Below the pieces are notes generated by a model. It had not been told where the DNA came from. It did not search any database and saw only the letters and a list, made by a program, of their open reading frames with translations. Of a DNA stretch of 64,000 nt, positions 45,231 through 53,329 are shown piece after piece; positions within the stretch are counted from its first letter, which is position 1; the number at the start of each line of letters is the position of its first letter. A program made the position numbers and the translations under genes. The DNA is taken from the NCBI GenBank assembly GCA_000314955.1, contig BAEM01000032.1, forward strand, positions 124,001 to 188,000, in the 5' to 3' direction. This stretch comes from Paraglaciecola chathamensis S18K6 (lineage in GTDB: Bacteria; Pseudomonadota; Gammaproteobacteria; Enterobacterales; Alteromonadaceae).

Positions 45231-46562
45231 CTATTTCAAATCAAGCACATAACGCAGTATAAACACAGCAGCCATGGCGTAAGTTATCCAAGTCACTTGT
45301 TTATATTTGCCCGTTCCGACCATGATGCCCACATAAGTAATAAAGCCCATTGCTATCCCTTCACTGATGCTAAAGGTTAGTGGCATAACCAACAGAGCAA
45401 CAGTGGCGGTGGCAAGGGCGGTTAAATCGTCAAAATCAAGTTGTCTGAATGAATCCATCATTAAAATACCCACCATTATCAACGCGGGCGTGGTTGCCAT
45501 TAATGGGATCACTTTCATTAGCGGTGTGAAAAATAGCGCGAGCATAAAGCACAACGCAACAAATACTCCGGTTAGGCCAGTGCGGCCACCTGATGAAACA
45601 CCGGCAGCTGATTCTACATAAGACGTGACAGGGGAAGTACCAAGGGCTGCGCCGACTACGCTTGCAGTTGCATCAGCGGTCATCGCTGGGCCAATTTTCG
45701 GCAACCGACCTTCTTTATCTAATAAGTTAGCACGGCGAGATACACCAATTAAGGTGCCGATGGTATCAAACATATTAACGAATAAGAGAGCGAAGATAAG
45801 ATCCCACGTAGTGGCGATATTTTCGATTGGGTACATAAGATCCATGGCGAAAAAGGTTGTACTGATACTGTCGGGCATACCTACAAATGAGTCTGTGTGC
45901 TGCGTTAGATATCCGTCTGCGGTAGGAATAAACGCGCCAATTAAGGTGAGTACTAAAACAGAAATCAATATTGCGCCAGTGACCTTTTTGATAAACAGCA
46001 CTATGGTCAGTAGAATGCCAACAACCGCGAGCATGGTCGCAGGCTCAGATAAATCACCAATGGTAAGAAAGGTAGCAGGGTGATCAACCACGATACCGGC
46101 GTTTTTTAAACCAATAAATGCGATAAACAAGCCAATACCACACTGCACACCAATTTTAAGTGCTGCCGGGATAGCATCCGCTATCTTGGTGCGCACCCCT
46201 GTCACCGATAACAGTAAAAAGAGTATGCCATTCCAAAATACTATTCCTAATGCCGCTTCCCAGTGGATGTCGCGAGTTAAACAAATAGTAAAGGCAAAAA
46301 ATGCATTTAAGCCCATGCCTGGCGCCATCGCGATAGGGTAGTTGGTCATAAACGCCATTAGCAGTGTGCCTAAGCAAGCGGCGAGGGCGGTCACTGTGAT
46401 CAAGCCGACTACAGGCATACCACCAGCAGATAAAATACTGGGGTTAACTACAAGTACATAGGACATGGCGGCGAAGGTGGTGAGACCTGCGATAAACTCT
46501 GTTTTTATATTAGTGCCATTGGCTTGCAGCTTAAAAAGCTTTTCGAATACTGCGTTAAACAT
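45231..46562 (-). CDS. NCS2 family purine permease (AzgA-type)
   Basis: 443 residues, about twelve to fourteen membrane segments. AzgA-type NCS2 carriers import adenine, guanine or hypoxanthine with protons. Signature segments: the start LFKLQANGTNIKTEFIAGLTTFAAMSYVL, MAPGMGLNAFFAFT, and the SAAGVSSGGRTGLTG loop. The family differs from the UraA and UacT groups by these motifs. Sited between puuE and adenine deaminase, and sharing an operator with xdhA, it probably brings in the bases the cluster degrades. The exact base is not predictable. Confidence 0.92.
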   Translation of the reverse strand: MFNAVFEKLFKLQANGTNIKTEFIAGLTTFAAMSYVLVVNPSILSAGGMPVVGLITVTALAACLGTLLMAFMTNYPIAMAPGMGLNAFFAFTICLTRDIHWEAALGIVFWNGILFLLLSVTGVRTKIADAIPAALKIGVQCGIGLFIAFIGLKNAGIVVDHPATFLTIGDLSEPATMLAVVGILLTIVLFIKKVTGAILISVLVLTLIGAFIPTADGYLTQHTDSFVGMPDSISTTFFAMDLMYPIENIATTWDLIFALLFVNMFDTIGTLIGVSRRANLLDKEGRLPKIGPAMTADATASVVGAALGTSPVTSYVESAAGVSSGGRTGLTGVFVALCFMLALFFTPLMKVIPLMATTPALIMVGILMMDSFRQLDFDDLTALATATVALLVMPLTFSISEGIAMGFITYVGIMVGTGKYKQVTWITYAMAAVFILRYVLDLK

Positions 46563-46637
46563 GGATGCTTCTCATTGTGGGTTCTCTTACTAGCCTGAGC
46601 GGGCCAATGAAAAAAGGGTTAAAGTACCCCGTGAAAG

Positions 46638-46675
46638 CAAAAACCTGACCATTTAGTCTAGCTTTGGTCTGGTTT
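46638..46675. promoter_or_regulatory. RutR-like operator upstream of the purine permease
   Basis: CAAAAACCTGACCA at 46638-46651 matches the left arm of the xdhA operator at 13 of 14 bases. Its partner arm TGGTCTGGTTT (46665-46675) lies 13 bases away, against two bases in the xdhA operator. The site is 76-113 bases upstream of the permease start. Confidence 0.7.
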
Positions 46676-46895
46676 ATGCTGAACAATGATACACAAAGAC
46701 GTCGCTTCACGCTCAAGGGAACGGTTAACTGATGAAAAATAATGACTAAATAGCCTGTGTCTTCAGTTAAAATAGTGTTCAGCGAATTAATAAACGTATG
46801 TCACGCTCTAATGTAGTGCGTGTATTGCTCCAATCTAGTGCGAGGCAGCACAGCAATACAGGCGTTAAGCGTGATACTAATAAGAGGATGTCACC

Positions 46896-47909
46896 ATGCC
46901 CATCGAAAACGCAGCCACAGCAGAATTAATTAAAGCACTGCCCAAAGCTGAGTTACATTTGCATATAGAAGGCTCACTTGAGCCTGAATTAATGATGGCG
47001 TTAGCGGCCAAACACCAAGTCACATTACCTTATGCCACCATTGATGATGTGCGCCGTGCTTACAACTTTGATAATTTGCAAAGTTTCTTGGATCTATATT
47101 ATTTAGGCGCCTCTGTGCTTCGAGATGAAGACGATTTTTATCGTTTAATGTGGGATTACCTATGCAAGTGTAAAGAAGATAAAGTGGTGCATGCCGAAAT
47201 CATGTTTGATCCGCAAACCCACACCGAACGTGGTATCGGCTTTGAGGTATTCATGTCGGGATTCATGCGGGCCATTGCCCAAGCGGAAAAAGAGTGGGGC
47301 CAGTCAACGTTATTGATTATGTCGTTCTTACGGCACTTAAGTGAAGAAAGTGCATTTGAAACCCTCGAAGCGGCACAGCCTTATTTATCGATGATCACCG
47401 CGGTAGGGCTCGACAGTTCAGAGCTTGGTAACCCTCCGCAAAAGTTTGCTCGGGTATTTGCTAAAGCAAAATCACTTGGCTTGTTGCGTGTTGCCCACGC
47501 GGGGGAAGAAGGTCCAGCAGAATATATATGGAGTGCGTTGAATGATTTGGACGTACATCGAATCGATCATGGTGTTCGTAGTGTCGATGATCCCGCTTTA
47601 ATGCAAACCTTGGCACAAAAACAAATGCCGCTCACGGTCTGTCCTTTATCGAATATTAAATTATGTGTATTTTCCCATATGCGAGAGCACAACATTCTTA
47701 GTTTGCTTGATAGCGGTTTACTAGTGACGGTGAATGCGGATGATCCAAGTTATTTCGGCGGTTATTTAAACGACAACTATCACGCATTAGCAGCACATTT
47801 GCCTATTACCCAGGAGCAAATTAAAACCTTAGCTGCGAACAGTTTTAAAGCGAGCTTTTTAGCCCAAGATAAGAAGGCATTGTGGTTAGCGCAGGTGGCG
47901 GCGCTTTAG
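46896..47909 (+). CDS. Adenine deaminase, adenosine deaminase-like type
   Basis: 337 residues of the adenosine/AMP deaminase superfamily. Metal ligands: HLHIEGSLEPEL, the HAGEEG His, HRIDHGVRS and the Asp pair in NADDPSYFGGYL. The sequence follows the branch shown to deaminate adenine (Pseudomonas PA0148-type, fungal Aah1-type) rather than adenosine: DPQTHTERGI, LRHLSEESA and VCPLSNIKLCVF are shared from memory. Adenine becomes hypoxanthine, substrate of XdhABC. The start ATG has AAGAGG upstream. It is monocistronic and divergent from the permease. Confidence 0.88.
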   Translation: MPIENAATAELIKALPKAELHLHIEGSLEPELMMALAAKHQVTLPYATIDDVRRAYNFDNLQSFLDLYYLGASVLRDEDDFYRLMWDYLCKCKEDKVVHAEIMFDPQTHTERGIGFEVFMSGFMRAIAQAEKEWGQSTLLIMSFLRHLSEESAFETLEAAQPYLSMITAVGLDSSELGNPPQKFARVFAKAKSLGLLRVAHAGEEGPAEYIWSALNDLDVHRIDHGVRSVDDPALMQTLAQKQMPLTVCPLSNIKLCVFSHMREHNILSLLDSGLLVTVNADDPSYFGGYLNDNYHALAAHLPITQEQIKTLAANSFKASFLAQDKKALWLAQVAAL

Positions 47910-48016
47910 TATTGGATGCAGACGTTAGCGGTTGTTAGTACAAGCAGCCATTCACAACAGGTTACTTGCCGTTATGCAAAGCGCACAAGTTACCCTGGAT
48001 TTATATTATGTGAACA

Positions 48017-48053
48017 AGCACGAAAGCCGTGCAACTTGCACTAACTTGGTTAA
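48017..48053. promoter_or_regulatory. Two candidate NtrC sites upstream of narK
   Basis: Site 1 (48017-48033) contains the dyad GCAC-GAAAGCC-GTGC with the NtrC seven-base spacing. Site 2 (48037-48053) is TGCACTAACTTGGTTAA, close to TGCACYA-N3-TGGTGCA. Both lie 75-110 bases upstream of the -24/-12 element. Confidence 0.68.
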
Positions 48054-48127
48054 ACATCATCGCGCTATTGTTTGGTTTACTTTTGCTTAAATATTTAACT
48101 TATTGAATTATATATATTTATTAAGAT

Positions 48128-48143
48128 TGGCATTATTGGTGCT
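48128..48143 (+). promoter_or_regulatory. Sigma-54 promoter of narK
   Basis: TGGCATTATTGGTGCT has GG and GC at sigma-54 spacing and aligns with the nirB and nrtA elements. Confidence 0.72.
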
Positions 48144-48202
48144 TTAGTTAAAGTGAATGCACTAGTGTTATTAATAAAGATATAACGAAAACACACACTG
48201 AC

Positions 48203-48243
48203 AAAATTACCTCTTCGTAATTTTTAAGTAAGGCAATGTAGCC
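48203..48243 (+). ncRNA. ANTAR-type leader RNA, two hairpins, narK
   Basis: The first hairpin is AAAATTAC-CTCTTC-GTAATTTT, eight perfect pairs with a hexaloop. The second is GGC-AATGTA-GCC, hexaloop with A1 and G4, whose 3' arm starts the terminator. Confidence 0.72.
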
Positions 48244-48287
48244 CGCATCGACTTTCCGTGTCCTGGAGTCGTTGCGGGTTTTTTTTT
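48242..48287 (+). terminator. Leader terminator of narK
   Basis: CCCGCA pairs with TGCGGG and CGACT with AGTCG, followed by nine T. It ends 25 bases before the narK ATG. Confidence 0.88.
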
Positions 48288-48312
48288 GAGTCAATTTTCT
48301 AAGAGTAACCAA

Positions 48313-49779
48313 ATGAGCGCCGAAAAATTTAATTTACTGTCTTTCACCGGCAAAATGAAAACCCTCCATCTCTCGTGGATTGCGTTTTTTATTACCTTCA
48401 TGGTGTGGTTCAACATGGCCCCCTTAAAAGGCGCTATTGTAGATGGTGTTGGTCTAACGCTCAGCGAATGGAAAACCCTGCTCATTATAAATGTTGCTTT
48501 AACGATCCCGGCCCGCGTCATTATCGGTGCGTTAACGGATAAATTTGGGCCACGGATTGTTTACTCCGCCCTCATGGCAATATGTTCAATTCCGTGTTTT
48601 ATGTTTGCCCTTGCTGATAGCTTCACCCAGTTGCTGATTGCACGATTTGCTTTAGGGTGTATCGGCGCAGGTTTTGTAGTGGGTATTCGTATGGTAAGTG
48701 AATGGTTTCCACCTAAGGAGCTAGGCACAGCCGAAGGTGTGTACGGTGGTTGGGGCAATTTCGGCTCAGCGGCTGCGGCATTTACCTTACCTACGTTAGC
48801 TATTGTGTTCGGTGGCGATGACGGCTGGCGTTACGCGGTGGGGCTAACAGGGTTGATGAGTTTATTGTTCAGTGTCGTGTACTTTAAAAACACCACAGAT
48901 ACACCAAAAGGCTCAACCTATTTCCGGCCTAAAAATTTAGGGGGCATGGAAGTCACCAGTGTTGGCGATTTCTACCTGTTACTTGTGATGAAAACCCCTA
49001 TGTATTTAGCGCTTGCCTTACTCAACTGGAAGTTATCGCCGCAAGGTGTTTCATTGTTAAGCGAGGGCGTCGCGCTTGCCATCTATTTAGGACTCGCGGC
49101 GCTGTACGTGTACGACGCCTATGCCACCTATAAAGTGAACAAAGAAATATTTGTTACCCCAGTGCCTGAGGTACATCAATATTCGTTTAAGCAAGTTGCA
49201 GTATTAAATATTTTGTACTTTGCCACCTTTGGCTCAGAGCTGGCGGTGGTGTCTATGTTACCAGCCTTTTTCGCAGAAACGTTTGAGCTGAATATGGCCA
49301 CAGCAGGGCTACTTGCCGGTATGTACGCTTTTATGAATTTAATGTCGCGCCCAGGAGGAGGCTTAATTTCAGACCGTTTTGGGCGCAGAAAAACCTTACT
49401 GATACTAACAGCAGGTCTCGCATTGGGTTATTTTTGCCTGAGCCTTATTGATGCTACTTGGCCTATTTGGCTTGCCGTTATCGCTGTTATGGCCTGTTCA
49501 TTCTTCGTGCAATCAGGGGAGGGAGCCGTCTTTGCAGTCGTCCCCCTCATCAAGCGCCGTTTAACGGGGCAAATAGCAGGCATGACCGGTGCGTACGGGA
49601 ATGTAGGTGCTGTTGTGTATTTAACGGTTTATTCCATGGTTGATACCTCAACTTTCTTCGTTGTAATTTCTTGTACCGCTGTGCTTGGGTTTGTGGCATT
49701 GCTGTTTATGAAAGAGCCGCAAGGGGCAATGACGGAAGTGAGAGAAGATGGTAGTGTTGAATTAATCAACGTGACCTAG
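48313..49779 (+). CDS. narK: MFS nitrate/nitrite transporter (NarK/NasA type)
   Basis: 488 residues with about twelve membrane helices. It imports nitrate, either with protons or in exchange for nitrite. The two nitrate-signature regions are present: GGWGNFGSAAAAFTLP near residue 150 and GAYGNVGAVVYLTVYS near 435, and the conserved transmembrane arginines appear in PARVIIGALTD and RPGGGLISDRFGRRKT. The ATG at 48313 is the real start: the frame opens at a TTG at 48286, but that TTG is inside the terminator U-run. The PP2C/kinase gene follows after 35 bases. Confidence 0.93.
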   Translation: MSAEKFNLLSFTGKMKTLHLSWIAFFITFMVWFNMAPLKGAIVDGVGLTLSEWKTLLIINVALTIPARVIIGALTDKFGPRIVYSALMAICSIPCFMFALADSFTQLLIARFALGCIGAGFVVGIRMVSEWFPPKELGTAEGVYGGWGNFGSAAAAFTLPTLAIVFGGDDGWRYAVGLTGLMSLLFSVVYFKNTTDTPKGSTYFRPKNLGGMEVTSVGDFYLLLVMKTPMYLALALLNWKLSPQGVSLLSEGVALAIYLGLAALYVYDAYATYKVNKEIFVTPVPEVHQYSFKQVAVLNILYFATFGSELAVVSMLPAFFAETFELNMATAGLLAGMYAFMNLMSRPGGGLISDRFGRRKTLLILTAGLALGYFCLSLIDATWPIWLAVIAVMACSFFVQSGEGAVFAVVPLIKRRLTGQIAGMTGAYGNVGAVVYLTVYSMVDTSTFFVVISCTAVLGFVALLFMKEPQGAMTEVREDGSVELINVT

Positions 49780-49814
49780 GCCACAGAAGTCGCCGTTTAT
49801 ATGAGAAATGCATA

Positions 49815-51527
49815 TTGGAAAAACTAAGCTTAGTATTTGGTGGTTTTTCCAGCGAAGGGGTAAAGGCAGAAAACCAAGACGCCTTTGCCGCTTACCTACC
49901 AAAGGATGCCAATCTTGGCTCAAAAGGCGCCGTCGCTGCTATTGCTGACGGCGTCAGCGTTTGTACCCGCGCCCGGGAAGCCGCTATCACCTGTGTCACT
50001 AATTTTATTCAAGATTACTATCAAACCCCGCAAACCTGGACGGTTAAACATGCTAGCAGCAAAGTCTTACAAGGATTAAACCGTTGGTGCTTTGGCCAAC
50101 ATGACTACGAGCATGGGGGCCATAGTCAAATGGTGACTACCTTCAGTGGTATGGTGTTTAAGTCCGCCACTGGGTTTATATTGCATACGGGGGATAGCCG
50201 TATTAGCCGGGTGCAAAATGGAGATTTTGAGCAACTCACAACGGATCATGTTTCTCGCCAGGGGCGTCACAACGTATTGACGCGAGCGGTCGGTATTGAA
50301 GCCCACTTAGATGTTGATTTTCGCACCATTGCATTGGCGCGTGATGACATATTCGTGCTGACATCTGACGGTGTACATGAATTTTTAAATGCAAAAAAAC
50401 TGCTGTCATATATTCAAGATGTGAGTGTGAGCTTAGAGCAAAGAGCCAAAAATATTGTTGCTGCAGCCCTTGAGGCGGGCAGTGACGATAATCTTACCTG
50501 CTTGCTTGTGCATGTTAGCGAATTGCCTAATGCCAGCTTAGATGAGCACTACCGTCAGCTAATGCATCTGGCCATGCCCCCCGCATTAGATGTAGGCATG
50601 AAGCTTGAAGGATACAGGGTGGTGCAAACCCTATTCAATGGCACACGCAGCAGCTTGTATAAAGTCATAAATGAACGGGACAACAAATCGTATGGGCTAA
50701 AAATACCGTCACAAAACTTTGTTGACGATTCTGTGTATTTAAGTGGTTTTTTACGTGAAGAGTGGATTGGTCAACATATTCAGCATCCCAATGTGATGCG
50801 CATATTTAAGCGTCCTGACGACGCTAAATTTATGTATCACGTGTGCGAATACATCGAAGGGCAAACCCTACGCCAATGGATGCTAGACAACCCTAAGCCG
50901 TCGATTGAGCAGGTGAGGGTGATTATTCGTCCTTTAGTGCAAGCACTGCGCGTTTTACAGCGCCGCGATATGGTGCATCGTGACGTTAAACCTGAAAATG
51001 TGATGGTTGATCACAATGGGGAAGTAAAACTGATCGATTTTGGCACTGTGCTAGTCAATGCGTTAGCAGAAACAAACTCCTTGCCGACAGAGAGCATTGC
51101 GCTTGGCTCGGTGCATTATATCGCTCCGGAGTACCTGCTTATGCAGAGCAGTGATCATCAAAGTGATATGTTTTCTGTGGCGGTTGTGGTCTATGAAATG
51201 CTGACAGGTAAGTTGCCATTTAAAGCATTTAGGTACCAAGATTATATCCCTAGCAGCTTTGATGAATGGCAGTATCAACCTTTAAGCCAAAATAGGCCCG
51301 ATCTGCCTTCTTGGTTAGATCTAACCCTACGCAAAGCCTTGCAGCCTAACCCTGTGTTTCGTTATCAGGCTTTTTCAGAGTTTTTGATGGACTTATCTCA
51401 GCCTAATCAAACGCTCGTGTTAGCCGCGCAAAAACGCCCCTTGATTCAGCGAAACCCACTGGCGGTCTTTCAGGGTCTTTGCGTCATTCAATTCGTTATT
51501 ATTTTATATTTACTCAGTATTATTTAA
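49815..51527 (+). CDS. PP2C phosphatase / Ser-Thr kinase fusion, C-terminal membrane anchor
   Basis: 570 residues with two opposing activities in one chain. Residues about 8-235 are a PP2C-type phosphatase: ENQDAF, IADGVSV, HTGDSRISR, LTSDGVHEFL and SDDNLTCLL keep the metal-binding acids. Residues about 260-530 are a Hanks-type kinase: the ATP-binding Lys in YGLKIP, HRDVKPENVMVD, LIDFGTV and SVHYIAPEY. A last hydrophobic helix (545-568) anchors it in the inner membrane. The start is TTG. The arrangement next to a nitrate transporter recalls PA1782-PA1783 in Pseudomonas aeruginosa. A role in controlling nitrate uptake is inferred from linkage; substrates are unknown. Confidence 0.9.
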   Translation: MEKLSLVFGGFSSEGVKAENQDAFAAYLPKDANLGSKGAVAAIADGVSVCTRAREAAITCVTNFIQDYYQTPQTWTVKHASSKVLQGLNRWCFGQHDYEHGGHSQMVTTFSGMVFKSATGFILHTGDSRISRVQNGDFEQLTTDHVSRQGRHNVLTRAVGIEAHLDVDFRTIALARDDIFVLTSDGVHEFLNAKKLLSYIQDVSVSLEQRAKNIVAAALEAGSDDNLTCLLVHVSELPNASLDEHYRQLMHLAMPPALDVGMKLEGYRVVQTLFNGTRSSLYKVINERDNKSYGLKIPSQNFVDDSVYLSGFLREEWIGQHIQHPNVMRIFKRPDDAKFMYHVCEYIEGQTLRQWMLDNPKPSIEQVRVIIRPLVQALRVLQRRDMVHRDVKPENVMVDHNGEVKLIDFGTVLVNALAETNSLPTESIALGSVHYIAPEYLLMQSSDHQSDMFSVAVVVYEMLTGKLPFKAFRYQDYIPSSFDEWQYQPLSQNRPDLPSWLDLTLRKALQPNPVFRYQAFSEFLMDLSQPNQTLVLAAQKRPLIQRNPLAVFQGLCVIQFVIILYLLSII

Positions 51528-51578
51528 CCTATTGAGAGGTGCGTTAGTCGTAATCTAACGCCCAAATTTTGAGCATCC

Positions 51579-51595
51579 TGCACTTTTTTGGCATT
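51579..51595. promoter_or_regulatory. Weak candidate NtrC site upstream of nrtA
   Basis: TGCACTTTTTTGGCATT keeps TGCACT and TGG at consensus positions but loses the right end. It lies 64-80 bases upstream of the -24/-12 element. Confidence 0.35.
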
Positions 51596-51658
51596 TTGTT
51601 TCTTTATTTTTACAAATGGAAATATGTTAAGGTGTTGATATATAGCGTAAATTTAAAT

Positions 51659-51674
51659 TGGCATTGTTGATGCA
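51659..51674 (+). promoter_or_regulatory. Sigma-54 promoter of the nrtABC operon
   Basis: TGGCATTGTTGATGCA, GG and GC at sigma-54 spacing, aligning with the nirB and narK elements. Confidence 0.72.
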
Positions 51675-51760
51675 TTAACACTTGTGACACTGAGCAGCGT
51701 TAAAAACAACAATCATTAAACGTTGACGCTTAGCATCAATAGACAAAGACATATTTGTTG

Positions 51761-51799
51761 ATTGACCACGGGGTTAATTTACAAAGAGGCAAAGTAGCC
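51761..51799 (+). ncRNA. ANTAR-type leader RNA, two hairpins, nrtA
   Basis: The first hairpin is ATTGAC-CACGGG-GTTAAT (one G-T pair), with G at loop position 4. The second is GGC-AAAGTA-GCC, hexaloop with A1 and G4, overlapping the terminator. Confidence 0.75.
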
Positions 51800-51841
51800 C
51801 ACAACCATCCAAGTTTTTTGGAAGGTTGTGGGTTTTTTTTT
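51798..51841 (+). terminator. Leader terminator of nrtABC
   Basis: CCCACAACC pairs with GGTTGTGGG, continued by TCCAA and TTGGA after an A-A mismatch, followed by nine T. It ends 32 bases before nrtA. Confidence 0.92.
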
Positions 51842-51873
51842 GGACAAATTTTGAAACCGATACGGAGTAGGAA

Positions 51874-53274
51874 ATGGTTAAAAACAGCGTATTCAATTCA
51901 CTTGCACTTACCGTTAAATCACTTCGTTTAGCAGTGATTGCCACAGTGTGTACAACAACGTTAGTCGGTCACAACGTAGCAGCACAAACGGTAGGATGGC
52001 CTGAAAAAGAAGAACTCAAATTTGGCTTTATTAAGCTGACTGATATGGCACCCCTAGCAATAGCCTATGAAAAAGGCTATTTCGAAGATGAAGGCCTATA
52101 CGTCACGTTAGAAGCTCAGGCTAACTGGAAAGTGTTACTTGATCGAGTGATTGACGGTGAACTGGATGGCGCGCATATGCTTGCCGGTCAACCCTTAGGG
52201 GCCACCATTGGTTATGGTACGAAAGCCGATATCATCACCGCCTTCAGTATGGACTTAAACGGTAATGCCATTACTGTGTCGAACGATATCTGGCAGCAAA
52301 TGAAGCCCAATATTCCCCAGGAAAACGGTAAACCGGTGCATCCGATAAAAGCTGATGCACTAAAACCAGTGGTCGAAAGTTATAAAAAGCAAGGTAAGCC
52401 ATTCAAAATGGGCATGGTGTTCCCGGTTTCAACTCACAATTATGAGTTGCGTTACTGGTTAGCCGCTGGCGGTATTCACCCAGGGTATTATGGCCCGAAT
52501 AACGATGTGAAAGGATTAATCAACGCCGAGGCGCAGTTGTCTGTTACGCCGCCGCCACAAATGCCATCGACCATGGAAGCCGGCACTATTTACGGTTACT
52601 GCGTCGGTGAGCCATGGAACCAACAAGCCGTCTTTAAAGGTATTGGCGTGCCTGTTGTGACCGACTATGAAATATGGAAAGACAACCCAGAAAAAGTGTT
52701 TGGGGTGAATAAAGCATGGGCTGAAGAAAACCCGAATACTCACATTCGCGTGGTTAAAGCCATGATACGGGCTGCGATTTGGCTGGATGAGAAAAACAAT
52801 GCTAATCGCCCTGAAGCGGTGCAAATTTTAGCAAAAAGTCAGTATGTGGGCGCCGATGCAGAAGTGATTGGCAACAGCATGACAGGCACCTTCGAATATG
52901 AAAAAGGCGACAAGCGCTCAGTACCTGATTTCAACGTTTTCTTTCGCCACAACGCCACTTACCCATATTACAGCGACGCCATTTGGTATTTAACGCAAAT
53001 GCGCCGTTGGGGGCAGATCAGCGAGCAAAAGTCTGACGATTGGTATAAAGACATCGCCAAGAAAGTCTATCGCCCTGATATCTACGCACAAGCTGCCTTA
53101 TCGTTGATTGCTGAAGGAAAGGCCAACGCCGAAGATTTTCCTGAGTTTTCAAGCGAGTCTGGCTTTAAACAGCCGCAAACTCACTTTATCGACAATATCG
53201 TCTACGACGGTACCCAACCAAATGCCTACCTAGAGAAGTTCGATATTGGTTTAAAAGGCGACAATAAAATTTAA
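51874..53274 (+). CDS. nrtA: Nitrate ABC transporter substrate-binding protein NrtA
   Basis: 466 residues. A Sec signal peptide (cleavage near AAQ, residue 38) precedes an NrtA/NasF-type nitrate-binding domain. Landmarks: [72 protein letters not shown] and the [16 protein letters not shown] ligand-site loop. It is exported, unlike its relative NasS. Start: GGAGTAGG seven bases upstream. First gene of nrtABC, controlled by the leader terminator and sigma-54 element. Confidence 0.93.
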   Translation: MVKNSVFNSLALTVKSLRLAVIATVCTTTLVGHNVAAQTVGWPEKEELKFGFIKLTDMAPLAIAYEKGYFEDEGLYVTLEAQANWKVLLDRVIDGELDGAHMLAGQPLGATIGYGTKADIITAFSMDLNGNAITVSNDIWQQMKPNIPQENGKPVHPIKADALKPVVESYKKQGKPFKMGMVFPVSTHNYELRYWLAAGGIHPGYYGPNNDVKGLINAEAQLSVTPPPQMPSTMEAGTIYGYCVGEPWNQQAVFKGIGVPVVTDYEIWKDNPEKVFGVNKAWAEENPNTHIRVVKAMIRAAIWLDEKNNANRPEAVQILAKSQYVGADAEVIGNSMTGTFEYEKGDKRSVPDFNVFFRHNATYPYYSDAIWYLTQMRRWGQISEQKSDDWYKDIAKKVYRPDIYAQAALSLIAEGKANAEDFPEFSSESGFKQPQTHFIDNIVYDGTQPNAYLEKFDIGLKGDNKI

Positions 53275-53288
53275 TCAACACGCTTAGC

Positions 53289-53309
53289 GGCTGAGCAACT
53301 TGCTCAGCC
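53289..53309 (+). other. Intercistronic stem-loop nrtA-nrtB
   Basis: Perfect GGCTGAGCA-ACT-TGCTCAGCC with no U-run. Such hairpins often protect the 3' end of binding-protein mRNA, giving more NrtA than NrtB; that role is inferred. Confidence 0.8.
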
Positions 53310-53329
53310 TTGGTGAGGAGGAAATCGTT

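Noticed and set aside
45367-46083. Plus-strand frames opposite the purine permease
   Set aside because: Shadows of the permease gene; no start signals.
48286-48312. TTG start of the narK reading frame
   Set aside because: The TTG lies inside the terminator U-run; the ATG at 48313 is the plausible start.
51741-51760. AGACAAAGAC as the first ANTAR hairpin loop of nrtA
   Set aside because: It contains an AAAGAC string but the flanks do not pair well; ATTGAC-CACGGG-GTTAAT is the better hairpin.
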